NCBI RefSeq assembly: GCF_023856365.1
Contig: NC_064543.1
Span: forward strand, 2,749,952-2,813,951
Direction of reading: 5' to 3'
Length of the DNA stretch: 64,000 nucleotides
Origin: Brienomyrus brachyistius
Taxonomy: Eukaryota; Chordata; Actinopteri; Osteoglossiformes; Mormyridae
Shown piece by piece: positions 53,011 through 63,393 of the stretch. Both the position numbers and the translations under genes were made by a program. The notes below the pieces were generated by a model. It was not told the origin of the DNA, did no database searches, and saw only the letters and a list, made by a program, of their open reading frames with translations. Within the stretch, counting starts at the first letter, position 1. Each line of letters starts with the position of its first letter.

Positions 53011-53459
53011 CTCACTTTCCGAGCTCCTGATTTACGGGTTTATATCTCTGCTAGAATATTCTGTGGCAAAAATAAAAATGCCACTTTACATATTTTTTTT
53101 AAAATATGCATGTAACTCACCTGGCGCTGCCCAAAAACACTGTCCATGGCCAGAAAAAGCTGTTAGTAAGGACCGAGTATGAGTACGAGTACGAGTACAT
53201 ACATTTGTGTTTTTGCTGATAACGAGTACCGATACAAGTACTTAAGGCAGTATTTATACCATTGAAAATAACAATGAACTAACATGGCATAACCAGACCA
53301 AGACTCAAATGAAAATTTGTTTGGACCCCATCAATTCATTTACAATTTTCATGTCCCCTTGCCAATTGTTAAATTAAGCTTAAGAGTTGGTATGTTAAAC
53401 TGTTATAACAGGCTAACAATTGCCATCACAGTGCAATGAACTAGAAGGTAGGTTTTATT

Positions 53460-53807
53460 CCATCCATCCATCCATTTTCCAAATTGCTTATCCTACTGGG
53501 TTGCGGGGGGTCCGGAGCCCAATGGGCACAAGGCAGGGAACGACCCAGGATGGGGGGGCCAGCCCATCGCAGGGCACACTCACACACCATTCACTCTCAC
53601 AGGCACATCTATGGGCAATTTAGCAACTCCACTTAGCCTCAGCATGTTTTTGGACTGTGGGGGGAAACTGGAGTACCCGGAGGAAACCCCACGACGACAT
53701 GGGGAGAACATGCAAACTCCACACACATGTAACCCAGGCGGAGACTCGAACCCGGGTCCCAGAGGTGTGAGGCAACAGTGCTAACCACTGCACCACCATG
53801 CTGCCCC
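53460..53807 (-). repeat. V-SINE, inverted (duplicated with the UGT unit)
   Basis: Minus strand reads GGGGCAGCATGGTGGTGCAG to the GGATGGATGG tail. The same element sits at the same relative position in the next unit (57649), so it was copied with the array and was not inserted twice. Confidence 0.9.
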
Positions 53808-54719
53808 AGCATGAGGCCATTTCCAACCAAATATAAACGATTTTGTAATGCCTCAGGTCTGAAACATATCATCAAACGCACTGCTATATCTTGGCTGGTG
53901 TGCAAGCAGCGGAACGGCTTTGCTTTAAATGATTTGTACCGCTTTGTTTAACGACCCTACCGGACCTCCGTTAATACACCAGGTTCATCTTATGTACTGT
54001 TTGTGAGCAAATCTCCACCAGCTCAAAAGCTTTTCAGTTCTTAAAATATACTGCATATCGAAAGGTTCACATATGAATGTGGGTGACAGATTTTCAAGGG
54101 TGTAAGTCACCAATACGTATAAATAATACGTTCTTTAAAAATACTCTTCTATAGTATGGTGTTGGTTTCAGAAAAAAGTTTTATCCTTTAAGACAAAGCA
54201 CTGTAAACCGATTAGAATATAACAGTTTCATATCTTTAAAAGCCAGTCCTTGATGGATTTAAGTTCTGCACTGATTACATGATCTAATGACCAAATAAAT
54301 GTTTTTTCTCTTCATACTGCATTCCACAAAAATCCTTTTTTCCATATACAGCCCTTATGTTAACTGATTTTTGGCCTATGTAATATTTAGTACATGCTAA
54401 ATGGTGCAGAAATGCTCTTCTGTTCCTCACTTAATAATGTTCTGTGCAATGTACATAATAATGTAAGATTAATTTATTTTAATACTTAGTGTAAAACAGT
54501 CACAAGATCCAGCATTGTTAATCATTTGCAACCCCCCTCTCAGACTAGTCTTCAAGTTGGTCATATTTCTTCGTCTAACAAGGGACTTTTCCTATTTGTT
54601 ATTTTTTTAACGTGTTTTTACTTTTTAATGAACAGAATATGATATTGTTGCCATTACAATTACGCTTATTCGTTTCCCTTATTCCATTCAGTAAGTCTCC
54701 ACACTTGTTGGTAGTAAAG

Positions 54720-56312
54720 TCATTCGGATTTAATTTTATAAACTCTGCAGCAACAATACCTGATAACTCCAATGATGGTTAATAACAGGAGTAAAGGGAC
54801 TGCCAGAAGGGTGGCAATAACGTCCACAGAGTGGTAGGCGTACCAGGGCAACTTGTAGGACTCTGAACGCAGGTGAGCGGCACCTTTGTGTCGCATGACA
54901 TACTCGATCCAGAAGATGGCGCTGTCTAATGGTTTATTTGGCTGGTCACGGTGCAGCCTTGAGAGTCTCTGCATATTTAGTCTGTAGGATGGGTTGTGGA
55001 GAATTTCCTGTATAGCACTGGAGAATATGCCTCTTTCTAGGGTGACGACGTCTAAGATCTTTGCAGCTCCTTTTTCCTTGAGGCGTAAGAGGTTGTCATA
55101 CTGATCAAACAATAAGGGGATTCCCAACACGGGCACACCATGGTAAATGGCTTCCTGAACTCCATTAGTTCCTCCATGAGCAACAAAAGCTTTGACTTTA
55201 GAATGTCCCAGGAGGTCACTCTGAGGCATCCAATTCACTATCAGGGTATTGTTACCTAACATGGAAGGTCGGTTTCCCAGATGCCTCCAAATGACCTTCT
55301 GAGGCAATGTTGCAAAGACAAATGCAATTTCATCGCATATATCACTCGGGAGACTGTCAACCACGGTTCCCAAAGACATTAGAATGACACCATGTTCTCC
55401 AGAGCTCTGCACAAACTCTTCCAAATCTTCAGGAAGGGCTTTGGGAGGCTTACACTGGAACCCACCCATGTAGACCACATTTGGCATGGTAGGGCGTGGA
55501 AATTCAAAGACAAAGTCAGCTCTCATGAGCCATATATCCGCTGACTGAATGAGAGTCTCAATATCACAACTTGACTCGAAGTACCTGTCACAGAGAGCTT
55601 GGTAATGAGGTCCAATCATAAAGCGTTGTTGGAAGAGGATGATGCCATAGTAAAGGATGTTTATAACCCTTTCAGTGAAACTCATTCTGTCTGAGAACCC
55701 AGAGCCTGGCGATGGGATGTAAGACAGGGGTGTAGGTGCCAAAGCCGAATGTCCCTCCCCACTGGGGATCCAGCGTACGTTCAGCACCAGTGGCAGTTTA
55801 AGGTAATGAGCCAGCACAACCCCTCCTGCCAAGGCAGGGTCAGTGAGCACTAGATCATACTGGGCTTCCTGAAGTCTTTTCACCAGTTCTTTATTCTCCA
55901 GTATATCGGAAACCATCTGGCATGAATAACGATGAATTTCAGACATCATGAATAAAAGTTCCTTCTGGAATTTGAGGAATTTTATCAGATACTTGTTACC
56001 TCGTTGCACCTCAAAGACATTCTTTAAGAAATTGGGGAAGAAGTCCTCTGTTAAATGTGTACGGATAGGGATTGTGATTGTCGTGTAAAGAGGAGACCTT
56101 TCAGCAATGTACATGGTATTGGACCCTCGAATCACAGTCATGATGTGTCCTTTCAATTGCAGCTCCTCCATTAGCACTTTCATATTTACCCAGTGGGATC
56201 CGTCCACAGGGATTACCAGAATATTTCCACTATTGCAAGAGGGCAGAGCCATCAATAAAATCACAGCGACCTCTACAACTACTAGAGGTTTCCAGGAAAA
56301 ATGGTTCTTCAT
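54720..56312 (-). CDS. UDP-glucuronosyltransferase, array copy B (UGT5-like)
   Basis: 530 residues, same layout as copy A: signal peptide, His40, Asp158 in LTDP, nucleotide-sugar signature FVAHGGTNGVQEAIYHGVP, C-terminal membrane helix and KIKSE tail. Residues 1-82 are identical to copy A, and residues 162-530 differ at five places (for example GTVVDS for GTLVNS, LLFDQ for LFFDQ, LDVVT for LDIAT). Residues 83-161 differ at about 26 of 79 places: IRTHLTEDFFPNFLKN and FQKELLFMMSEIHRY are typical of B. The acceptor TTTTTAG|GGACT stands before the ATG. Intact and probably functional. Confidence 0.93.
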   Translation of the reverse strand: MKNHFSWKPLVVVEVAVILLMALPSCNSGNILVIPVDGSHWVNMKVLMEELQLKGHIMTVIRGSNTMYIAERSPLYTTITIPIRTHLTEDFFPNFLKNVFEVQRGNKYLIKFLKFQKELLFMMSEIHRYSCQMVSDILENKELVKRLQEAQYDLVLTDPALAGGVVLAHYLKLPLVLNVRWIPSGEGHSALAPTPLSYIPSPGSGFSDRMSFTERVINILYYGIILFQQRFMIGPHYQALCDRYFESSCDIETLIQSADIWLMRADFVFEFPRPTMPNVVYMGGFQCKPPKALPEDLEEFVQSSGEHGVILMSLGTVVDSLPSDICDEIAFVFATLPQKVIWRHLGNRPSMLGNNTLIVNWMPQSDLLGHSKVKAFVAHGGTNGVQEAIYHGVPVLGIPLLFDQYDNLLRLKEKGAAKILDVVTLERGIFSSAIQEILHNPSYRLNMQRLSRLHRDQPNKPLDSAIFWIEYVMRHKGAAHLRSESYKLPWYAYHSVDVIATLLAVPLLLLLTIIGVIRYCCCRVYKIKSE

Positions 56313-56829
56313 AGTCCCTAAAAAGATGAATCATATTCACACATATATTCAGCTTTTTGTATAAAGTAAGATAAATACCTAAATATGTATAACTGGTCCT
56401 TGAATGTTGTTTAGAAAATTGTTAAAATATTCACTGATCAACACGGGAAATGAAACATGGTCAAAATAGTCTTTGCCTATGCAACAATCTGCAAAGCATA
56501 TTTATATTACAGAATATCCCAGTAACATTTAAGAAATTCTACTCAGATTCACCCGGATTTAGGTGTCTGAATATGAATGAATAATGAATCAAAGTGAAAC
56601 AAACAATACAAATATAATATTGTGAAAATAAGGAGGGTCCTTTGAAAATGCCTTACCAAAGATTTGGTATTCCATTGAGGAAGGTAAGCAGATTGCCACA
56701 GATATTCCCTCTTAATGTTCATCATTCAGGCAAGTTTACAAGCAAGTTCGAATTCCATTCGCTATCTTATCTTTGTCAAACATCCATTTTCTTAATGGGT
56801 TTATGATTTACGAACTGATGTTAACTAGA

Positions 56830-57200
56830 AATGTGCACTTTATGCACATTTCACTTCATGTTTATTCTCATTCCCCAACAAAATAGACGCCATTTCACAC
56901 TTGAACTTGGTCCCAGATGATTTGACCTTCACAGTCGCTTAACTTGCCATTGACCAGGACAGCTCTAGCATGGCAGAAATCTGGCAATCTGACTTGATGG
57001 GAGAGTAGCGTCCTATAATGGCGCCAGATGGCAAGTCACTAAACTTACTGTTCTGTACAACCACCCACTCTGCTGGTATTGATCGTTGTAGGAGGTTTCA
57101 TGACTGTGCTTAATTATACAACTGTGTCAGCAATAGGTGTGGCAATTCATCTAATTTATCCGGATGTCCACATACTTTTGGCAATACAGGTAGTTCTCAC
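56830..57200. repeat. DNA-transposon remnant in UGT spacer B/C
   Basis: Duplicate of the remnant in the A/B spacer: same interior motifs, same end CCACATACTTTTGGCAATAC. The open frame starting MIVVGGFMTVLNYTT is shared by both spacers only because the DNA was duplicated. Confidence 0.5.
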
Positions 57201-57648
57201 TTTCCGAGCTCCTGATTTACGGGTTTATATCTTTGCGAGAATATTCCGTGGCAAAAACAAAAATGCCACTTTACATAGTTTTTTTTTTTTTAATATGCAT
57301 GTAACTCACCTGGCGCTGCCCAAAAACACTGTCCATGGCCAGAAAAAGCTGTTAGTAAGGACTGAGTATGAGTACGAGTACGAGTACATACATTTGTGTT
57401 TTTGCTGATAACGAGTACCGATACAAGTACTTAAGGCAGTATTTATACCATTGAAAATAACAATAAACTAACATGGCATAACCAGACCAAGACTCAAATG
57501 AAAATTTGTTTGGACCCCATCAATTCATTTACAATTTTCATGTCCCCTTGCCAATTGTTAAATTAAGCTTAAGAGTTGGTATGTTAAACTGTTATAACAG
57601 GCTAACAATTGCCATCACAGTGCAATGAACTAGAAGGTAGGTTTTATT

Positions 57649-58009
57649 CCATCCATCCATCCATTTTCCAAACCGCTTATCCTACTGGGTTGCGGGGGGT
57701 CCGGAGCCTATGCCAGAAGCAATGGGCACGAGGCAGGAAACGACCCAGGATGGGGGGGGGGCAGCCCATTGCAGGGCACACTCACACACCATTCACTCTC
57801 ACAGGCACATCTATGGGCAATTTAGCAACTCCAATTAGCCTCAGCATGTTTTTGGACTGTGGGGGGAAACCGGAGTACCCGGAGGAAACCCCACGACAAC
57901 ATGGGGAGAACATGCAAACTCCACACACATGTGACCCAGACGGAGACTCGAACCCGGGTCCCAGAGGCGTGAGGCAACAGTGCTAACCACTGCACCACCA
58001 TGCTGCCCC
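57649..58009 (-). repeat. V-SINE, inverted (duplicate of the 53.46 kb copy)
   Basis: Same borders and flanks as the copy in the previous spacer. It keeps the block TCCGGAGCCTATGCCAGAAG that is partly deleted in the 53.46 kb copy, so this one is closer to the ancestral insert. Confidence 0.9.
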
Positions 58010-58928
58010 AGCATGCGGCCATTTCCAATCAAATATAAACGATTTTGTAATGCCTCAGGTCTGAAACATATCATCAAACGCACTGCTATATCTTGGCTGG
58101 TGTGCGAGCATTGGAACGGCTTTGCTTTAAATGATTTGTACCGCTTTGTTTAACGACCCTACCGGACCTCCGTTAATACACCAGGTTCATCTTATGTACT
58201 GTTCGTGAGCAAATCTCCACCAGCACAAAAGCTTTTCAGTTCTTAAAATATACTGCATGTCGAAAGGTTCACATATGAATGTGGGTGACAGTTTTTCAAG
58301 GGTGTAAGTCACCAATACGTATATATAATACGTTCTTTAAAAATACTCTTCTATAGTATGGTGTTGGTTTCAGAAAAAAGTTTGTTTTTTTATCCTTTGA
58401 GACAAAGCACTGTGAACTGATTAGAATATAACAATTTCATATCTTTAAAAGCCAGTCGTTGATGGATTTAAGTTCTGCACTGATTACATGATCTAATGAC
58501 CAAATAAATGTTTTTTCTCTTCATACTGCATTCCACAAGAATCCTTTTTTCCATATACAACCCTTATGCTAACTGATTTTTGGCCTATGTAATATTTAGT
58601 ATATGCTAAATGGTGCAGAAATGCTCTTCTGTTCCTCACTTAATAATGTTCTGTGCAATGTACATAATAATGTAACATTCATTTATTTTAATACTTAGTG
58701 TAAAACAGTCACAAGATCCATCATTGTTAATCATTTGAAATCCCACTCTGAGACTAGTCTTCAAATTGGTCATATTTCTTCGTCTAACAAGGAACTTTTC
58801 CTATTTGTTATCTTTTTAATGTGTTTTTACTTTTTAATGAACAGACTATGATATTGTTGCCATTACAATTACGCTTATTCGTTTCCCTTATTCCATTCAG
58901 TAAGTCTCCACGGTTGTTGGTAGTAAAG

Positions 58929-60521
58929 TCATTCGGATTTAATTTTATAAACTCTACAGCAACAATACCTGATAACTCCAATGATGGTTAATAACAGGAG
59001 TAAAGGGACAGCCAGAAGGGTGGCAATAACGTCCACAGAGTGGTAGGCGTACCAGGGCAACTTGTAGGACTCTGAACGCAGGTGAGCGGCACCTTTGTGT
59101 CGCATGACATACTCAATCCAGAAGATGGCGCTGTCTAATGGTTTATTTGGCTGGTCATGGTGCAGCCTTGAGAGTCTCTGCATATTTAGTCTGTAGGATG
59201 GGTTGTGGAGAATTTCCTGTATAGCACTGGAGAATATGCCTCTTTCTAGGGTGACGACGTCTAAGATCTTTGCAGCTCCTTTTTCCTTGAGGCGTAAGAG
59301 GTTGTCATATTGATCAAAGAATAAGGGGATTCCCAACACGGGCACACCATGGTAAATGGCTTCCTGAACTCCATTAGTTCCTCCATGAGCAACAAAAGCT
59401 TTGACTTTAGAATGTCCCAGGAGGTCACTCTGAGGCATCCAATTGACTATCAGGGTATTGTTACCTAACATTGAAGGTCGGTTTCCCAGATGCCTCCAAA
59501 TGACCTTCTGAGGCAATGTTGCAAAGACAAATGCAATTTCATCACATATATCACTCGGGAGACTGTTAACCGAGGTTCCCAAAGACATTAGAATGACACC
59601 ATGTTCTCCAGAGCTCTGCACAAACTCTTCCAAATCTTCTGGAAGGGCTTTGGGAGGCTTACACTGGAATCCACCCATGTAGACCACATTTGGCATGGTA
59701 GGGCGTGGAAATTCAAAGACAAAGTCAGCTCTCATGAGCCATATATCCGCTGACTGAATGAGGGTCTCAATATCACAACTTGACTCGAAGTACCTGTCAC
59801 AGAGAGCTTGGTAATGAGGTCCAATCATAAAGCGTTGTTGGAAGAGGATGATGCCATAGTAAAGGATGTTTATAACCCTTTCAGTGAAACTCATTCTGTC
59901 TGAGAACCCAGAGCCTGGCGATGGGATGTAAGACAGGGGTGTAGGTGCCAAAGCCGAATGTCCCTCCCCACTGGGGATCCAGCGTACGTTCAGCACCAGT
60001 GGCAGTTTAAGGTAATGAGCCAGCACAACCCCTCCTGCCATAACTGGGTCAGTGAGCACTGAATCATACTGGGCTTCCTGAAGTCTTTTCACCAGTTCTG
60101 TATTCTCCAGTATATCGGAAACCATCTGGCATGAATGACGATGAATTTCAGACAGCATGGATAAGAAATCCCTCTGCAATTTGAGGAATTTTATCAGATA
60201 CTTGTTACCTCGTTGCACTTCAAAGACATTCTTTACGAAATTGGGGAAGAATTCCTCTGTTAAATGTGTACGGATAGGGATTGTGATTGTCGTGTAAAGA
60301 GGAGACCTTTCAGCAATGTACATGGTATTGGACCCTCGAATCACAGTCATGGTGTGTCCTTTCATATGCAGTTCCTCCATTAGCACTTTCATATTTACCC
60401 AGTGGGATCCGTCCACAGGGATTACCAGAATATTTCCACTATTGCAAGAGGGCAGAGCCATCAATAAAATCACAGCGACCTCTACAACTACTAGAGGTTT
60501 CCAGGAAAAATGGTTCTTCAT
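58929..60521 (-). CDS. UDP-glucuronosyltransferase, array copy C (UGT5-like)
   Basis: 530 residues from the ATG matched to copies A and B. The frame is open 13 codons further upstream (Met at 60560), but that stretch crosses the acceptor TTTTTAG|GAACT shared by all three copies, so it is intron. All catalytic and topological features are present. Between residues 83 and 161 it is a mosaic: 83-106 like B (IRTHLTE, NVFEVQRGN), 115-123 like A (LQRDFLSML), 126-137 like B (IH, QMVSDI), 141-161 like A (TELV, VM). Private changes include Ser154 next to the Asp158 motif, HMKGHT at 52-57 and HHDQ near the C-terminus. Confidence 0.93.
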   Translation of the reverse strand: MKNHFSWKPLVVVEVAVILLMALPSCNSGNILVIPVDGSHWVNMKVLMEELHMKGHTMTVIRGSNTMYIAERSPLYTTITIPIRTHLTEEFFPNFVKNVFEVQRGNKYLIKFLKLQRDFLSMLSEIHRHSCQMVSDILENTELVKRLQEAQYDSVLTDPVMAGGVVLAHYLKLPLVLNVRWIPSGEGHSALAPTPLSYIPSPGSGFSDRMSFTERVINILYYGIILFQQRFMIGPHYQALCDRYFESSCDIETLIQSADIWLMRADFVFEFPRPTMPNVVYMGGFQCKPPKALPEDLEEFVQSSGEHGVILMSLGTSVNSLPSDICDEIAFVFATLPQKVIWRHLGNRPSMLGNNTLIVNWMPQSDLLGHSKVKAFVAHGGTNGVQEAIYHGVPVLGIPLFFDQYDNLLRLKEKGAAKILDVVTLERGIFSSAIQEILHNPSYRLNMQRLSRLHHDQPNKPLDSAIFWIEYVMRHKGAAHLRSESYKLPWYAYHSVDVIATLLAVPLLLLLTIIGVIRYCCCRVYKIKSE

Positions 60522-60580
60522 AGTTCCTAAAAAGACAAGAAATTCATTATATTCACACATATATATTGAGCTTTATGCAT

Positions 60581-60938
60581 ATCCATCCATCCATTTTCCA
60601 AACCGCTTATCCTACTGAATCGCGGGGGGTCCGGAGCCTATCCCAGAAGCAATGGGCACGAGGCAGGGAACAACCCAGGATGGGGGCCAATCCATCGCAG
60701 GGCACACTCACACACCATTCAGTCACACTTGCACACCTACGGGCAATTTAGCAAGTCCAGTTAGCCTGAGCATGTTTTTGGGCTGTGGGGGGAAACTGGA
60801 GTACCCAGAGGAAACCCCACGACGATATGGGGAGAACATGCAAACTCCACACACATGTAACCCAGGCGCAGACTCGAACCCGGGTCCCAGAGGTGTGAGG
60901 CTACACCAGTGCTAACCACTGCACCACCATGCCACCCC
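60581..60938 (-). repeat. V-SINE, inverted, private to UGT copy C
   Basis: Full-length element inserted about 60 bases upstream of the copy C start codon, splitting flank sequence that is continuous in copies A and B. It is an independent insertion, unlike the pair at 53.46 and 57.65 kb. Confidence 0.88.
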
Positions 60939-60969
60939 TATATATAGCATAATTGAATGTTTTCTGCTG

Positions 60970-60970
<1 letters not shown>

Positions 60971-61020
<50 letters not shown>
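60971..61020. repeat. (TG)n(TA)n microsatellite
   Basis: About 8 TG units run into about 17 TA units, just beyond the V-SINE upstream of UGT copy C. Confidence 0.95.
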
Positions 61021-61023
<3 letters not shown>

Positions 61024-61489
61024 GCATGCACAGGTGCTCCTGTACTTACGAATGTCCAACTTATGAACTTTCAGAAGTACGGACGAAGAGGACTGTGAGT
61101 CCAAAGTAGAGGAGTATCTATGTATATCTATTACGGTCAAAATTATCTCTGCATATACAGCAATCTGCAAAACCTTATTTCTGTTATGCAATATCCGTAT
61201 ACCGTTTTAACAATGCTTTTCAGATTCACCTGGATTTAGGTGTCTGAATATGAATGAATAATGAATCAAAGTAAAACAAACAATACAAATATAATATTAT
61301 GAAAATAAGGAGGGTCCTTTGAAAATGCCTTACCAAAGATTTGGTATTCTATTGAGGAAAGCAGATTGCCGCAGATCTTCAAATGTTCATAGTTCGGGCA
61401 GGTTTACAAGCAAGGTCAAATTCCATTTGCTATCTTATCTCTGTCAAACAACACTTTCTTAACGGGTTTATAATTTACAAACTGATGTT

Positions 61490-61935
61490 AAGAAGAAATG
61501 CGCACTTTATGACCAAAAGTACAGTATATGGGCAGCAGCTGATGCAACATCTCACTCAGAACCAAGTACATTATAGTATGATGTTATTGCCCCCTTTGTT
61601 GCTGTAATAGCTTCCGCTGTTCTGGGACGGCTTACCATTAGATATTGGAACATTGCTGCTGTTCAGGTATGGTATTGATGTTGGCTGATTATGTCCATTT
61701 CTTTGAGCATGTGTGGTACCATTTCACACATTTTGTCCTTTACTGTCACTTCACTTCCTGCTGACCAGGACAGATCAGGCAGGGCAGAAATGTGGTCACC
61801 TGACTTGTTGGAATGGTAGCGTCCCCCCTAGCAACCGCGACACTGTTCCTCCCTTTTGTAGAAGTGCTGTCACAAGCAGATTCTGGACTGACACTTTCGC
61901 AGAAACCGCTTTTATGGTCTCGGGATAACCTGAAC
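61490..61935. repeat. DNA-transposon remnant upstream of UGT copy C
   Basis: Shares CTGACCAGGACAGATCAGGC, GGGCAGAAATGTGGTCACCTG and TGGTAGCGTCCCC with the spacer remnants and adds a longer left part (ACCAAAAGTACAGTATATGG; TTGCTGTAATAGCTTCCGCTG). It is the least-deleted version of the element in the array; the family is not assigned. Confidence 0.5.
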
Positions 61936-62414
61936 CGACCTGGGCTTTATCAGCACCGTGTAGAATGAAAGGCAGGGCTGCCAGCTTCGGTCAGCTGGCT
62001 GGAGTGAGATTTTCAATCCGAGACGAGTCCACAAATGCAGTTACATGTCTTATTAAGTTGTATATAGTCTGTATGTCACTGCTTAGTGTAGCACCATCCT
62101 TGTAGCACATCTTAATGTAGCAGTCATGAATCCGGAAACCCCCCTCCCCCTCATTTTCTCTAGCTAAAATGAAATGTCTCATGGTTACTAAGGTTGCTGA
62201 TAAAATTAACAGGACAATGGCTAAAGGATAGGGGTTGCAGGCTGGGTTAAACCCCCTGGCTGTAGTTCTCAGCCTCTAATGTCGGGCATGTTTTCCCCCA
62301 CTGGAGCTCCTGTGCTTGTGAAGCTGTTGGTCATGTTGCCCCCTTTTCTCTTAGCTTCTGAATTCTTGCCTGTTTACTGAATGTGATTTAGACTCCTGTC
62401 TTTGTGTACTAGAT

Positions 62415-62485
62415 CAGCGTTTCTCAAACTATGGGCCGCGGACCGCTGCCGGTCCCTGAGAGGGTTCCTGCCGGTCCGCGGAGCC
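62415..62485 (+). repeat. hAT-like element end
   Basis: CAGCGTTTCTCAAACTATGG followed by GCCGCGGACCGCTGCCGGTC resembles the left end of a dispersed hAT family. A matching right end was not found. Confidence 0.4.
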
Positions 62486-62785
62486 TCGCTTCTGCACCAG
62501 TCAAAATCAAAACAGGTCAATAAATATATTCAAAAGGGTATGTTGACAGAGTGTCCAGTGTTAAAATGGCCAGTATTGGGAAGGGAGGTGAAAGGGATGT
62601 GGAGGGATGTGTGCTTTCTGGGTGGCATGGGGTGTTCAGGAGTCTAACAGCCTGTTTAGCAGCCTGGTGGTCCTGGTTTGGATGCTCCTTTGTGATAGCT
62701 GTTTGTGCTGTTTTCCAGGTGGGTCAGAACAGTGACATGCACGACAGTGGGGCGTGGCCAATATATATGCACGCCATACAGCACG

Positions 62786-62807
62786 GGGGGGGGGGGGGGG
62801 GGGGGGG
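62786..62807. repeat. Poly-G run
   Basis: About 22 G in a row. It could form quadruplex structures and is a likely assembly length error. The antisense Pro-rich frames here are artefacts of it. Confidence 0.95.
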
Positions 62808-62905
62808 TCAGTCGTTTTTGGGAAAGCACACAATGACTCACAACATCATTTCTGCCAGAAGGTTTGGGTCTCACACCTGGACTGGCAGCTTGTCTTGCTG
62901 CTAAA

Positions 62906-63393
62906 ATGCTGCCTCTGCTCTTATCCTGTTTGCAGTCATTACTTGGTAAAGAAAACGTCTTTACTGAAGCTCTGTTCTCTCATTCTTTTCTCTCTTTCTT
63001 TTCTGTATGTACATCAGCAATACTTGCGGAGAGGTGATCTTGGTACTCATGGTACTGGCAAATTGTGTTGAGAACAATTATTTCTTTTTGTCTTCCAAGG
63101 GCTGATAGGCGCCACAACGATGACACAGCAACCGTTCATTTCAGCTGAAAAGGGAGGCAGTGCGGAGTTAAAATGCCACCAGTCTGGCTCAAATGACTAC
63201 ATGTACTGGTACCAGAAACTGCCCAGTGGAGAGTTTTTCCTGCTTTCATTTTCCAGATCTGAAGTTGTGGAATCAGAAAGAATCACGCTAGATGAAAGAT
63301 TTTCAGCGGCCAGGAACGGGAAACAGGCCTTTTCTCTCAAAGTAAATGATCTGCGTATTAATGATTCTGCTGTGTATTACTGTGCGAGCAGCA
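62906..63393 (+). CDS. T-cell receptor beta-type V gene (leader + V exon)
   Basis: Variable-region gene used after V(D)J joining for an antigen receptor chain. Leader exon 62906-62945 (MLPLLLSCLQSLL, phase 1, donor G|GTAAAG) joins after a 154-base intron to the V exon 63100-63393 (acceptor CTTCCAAG|G). The V domain has framework Cys in ELKCHQ, the invariant Trp in YMYWYQKLP, CDR1 about SGSNDY, CDR2 about SRSEVV, and FSLKVNDLRINDSAVYYCASS. The CASS end and a 23-spacer signal favour TRBV; TRGV is the alternative. No stop or frameshift is visible, so it looks functional. An internal Met at 63120 could be mistaken for a start, but the leader and splice sites make it internal. No J or C segment is in the window. 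Confidence 0.88.

Larger units (their letters stand above)
52127..54719. other. Spacer between UGT copies A and B
   Basis: Nearly identical to the spacer between B and C: AT-rich 5' flank, a DNA-transposon remnant (about 52640-53010), a short GAGTAC repeat at about 53178-53200, a V-SINE, then the 3' flank of copy B. The non-coding 5' exon and promoter of copy A should lie here. I see no additional gene. Confidence 0.6.
56318..58928. other. Spacer between UGT copies B and C
   Basis: Second copy of the about 4.2 kb unit's non-coding part, nearly base-for-base like the A/B spacer, with small differences (a longer T run near 57280, a few substitutions, a short insertion near 58383). It contains the duplicated transposon remnant and V-SINE. 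No extra gene is seen. Confidence 0.6.
60939..62905. other. Intergenic, UGT copy C to V gene
   Basis: Begins with the displaced 5' flank of copy C (homology to the A and B flanks resumes near 61.23-61.37 kb), then the transposon remnant (about 61.5-61.93 kb), then unique DNA. Other landmarks: a (TG)/(TA) repeat at 60971-61020, a hAT-like end CAGCGTTTCTCAAACTATGG near 62415 and a G run of about 22 at 62786. No coding gene is recognised. Confidence 0.6.

Noticed and set aside
52894..53115. Open frame in the UGT spacer repeated at 57079
   Set aside because: It sits in a duplicated transposon remnant; the two versions diverge in length at a T run and show no protein family features.
60522..60560. 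Upstream Met giving UGT copy C 13 more residues
   Set aside because: It lies upstream of an acceptor conserved in all three copies and would put a polar stretch before the signal peptide.
62636..62904. Pro-rich (-) and Gly-rich (+) frames near 62.7 kb
   Set aside because: They are created by the poly-G run.
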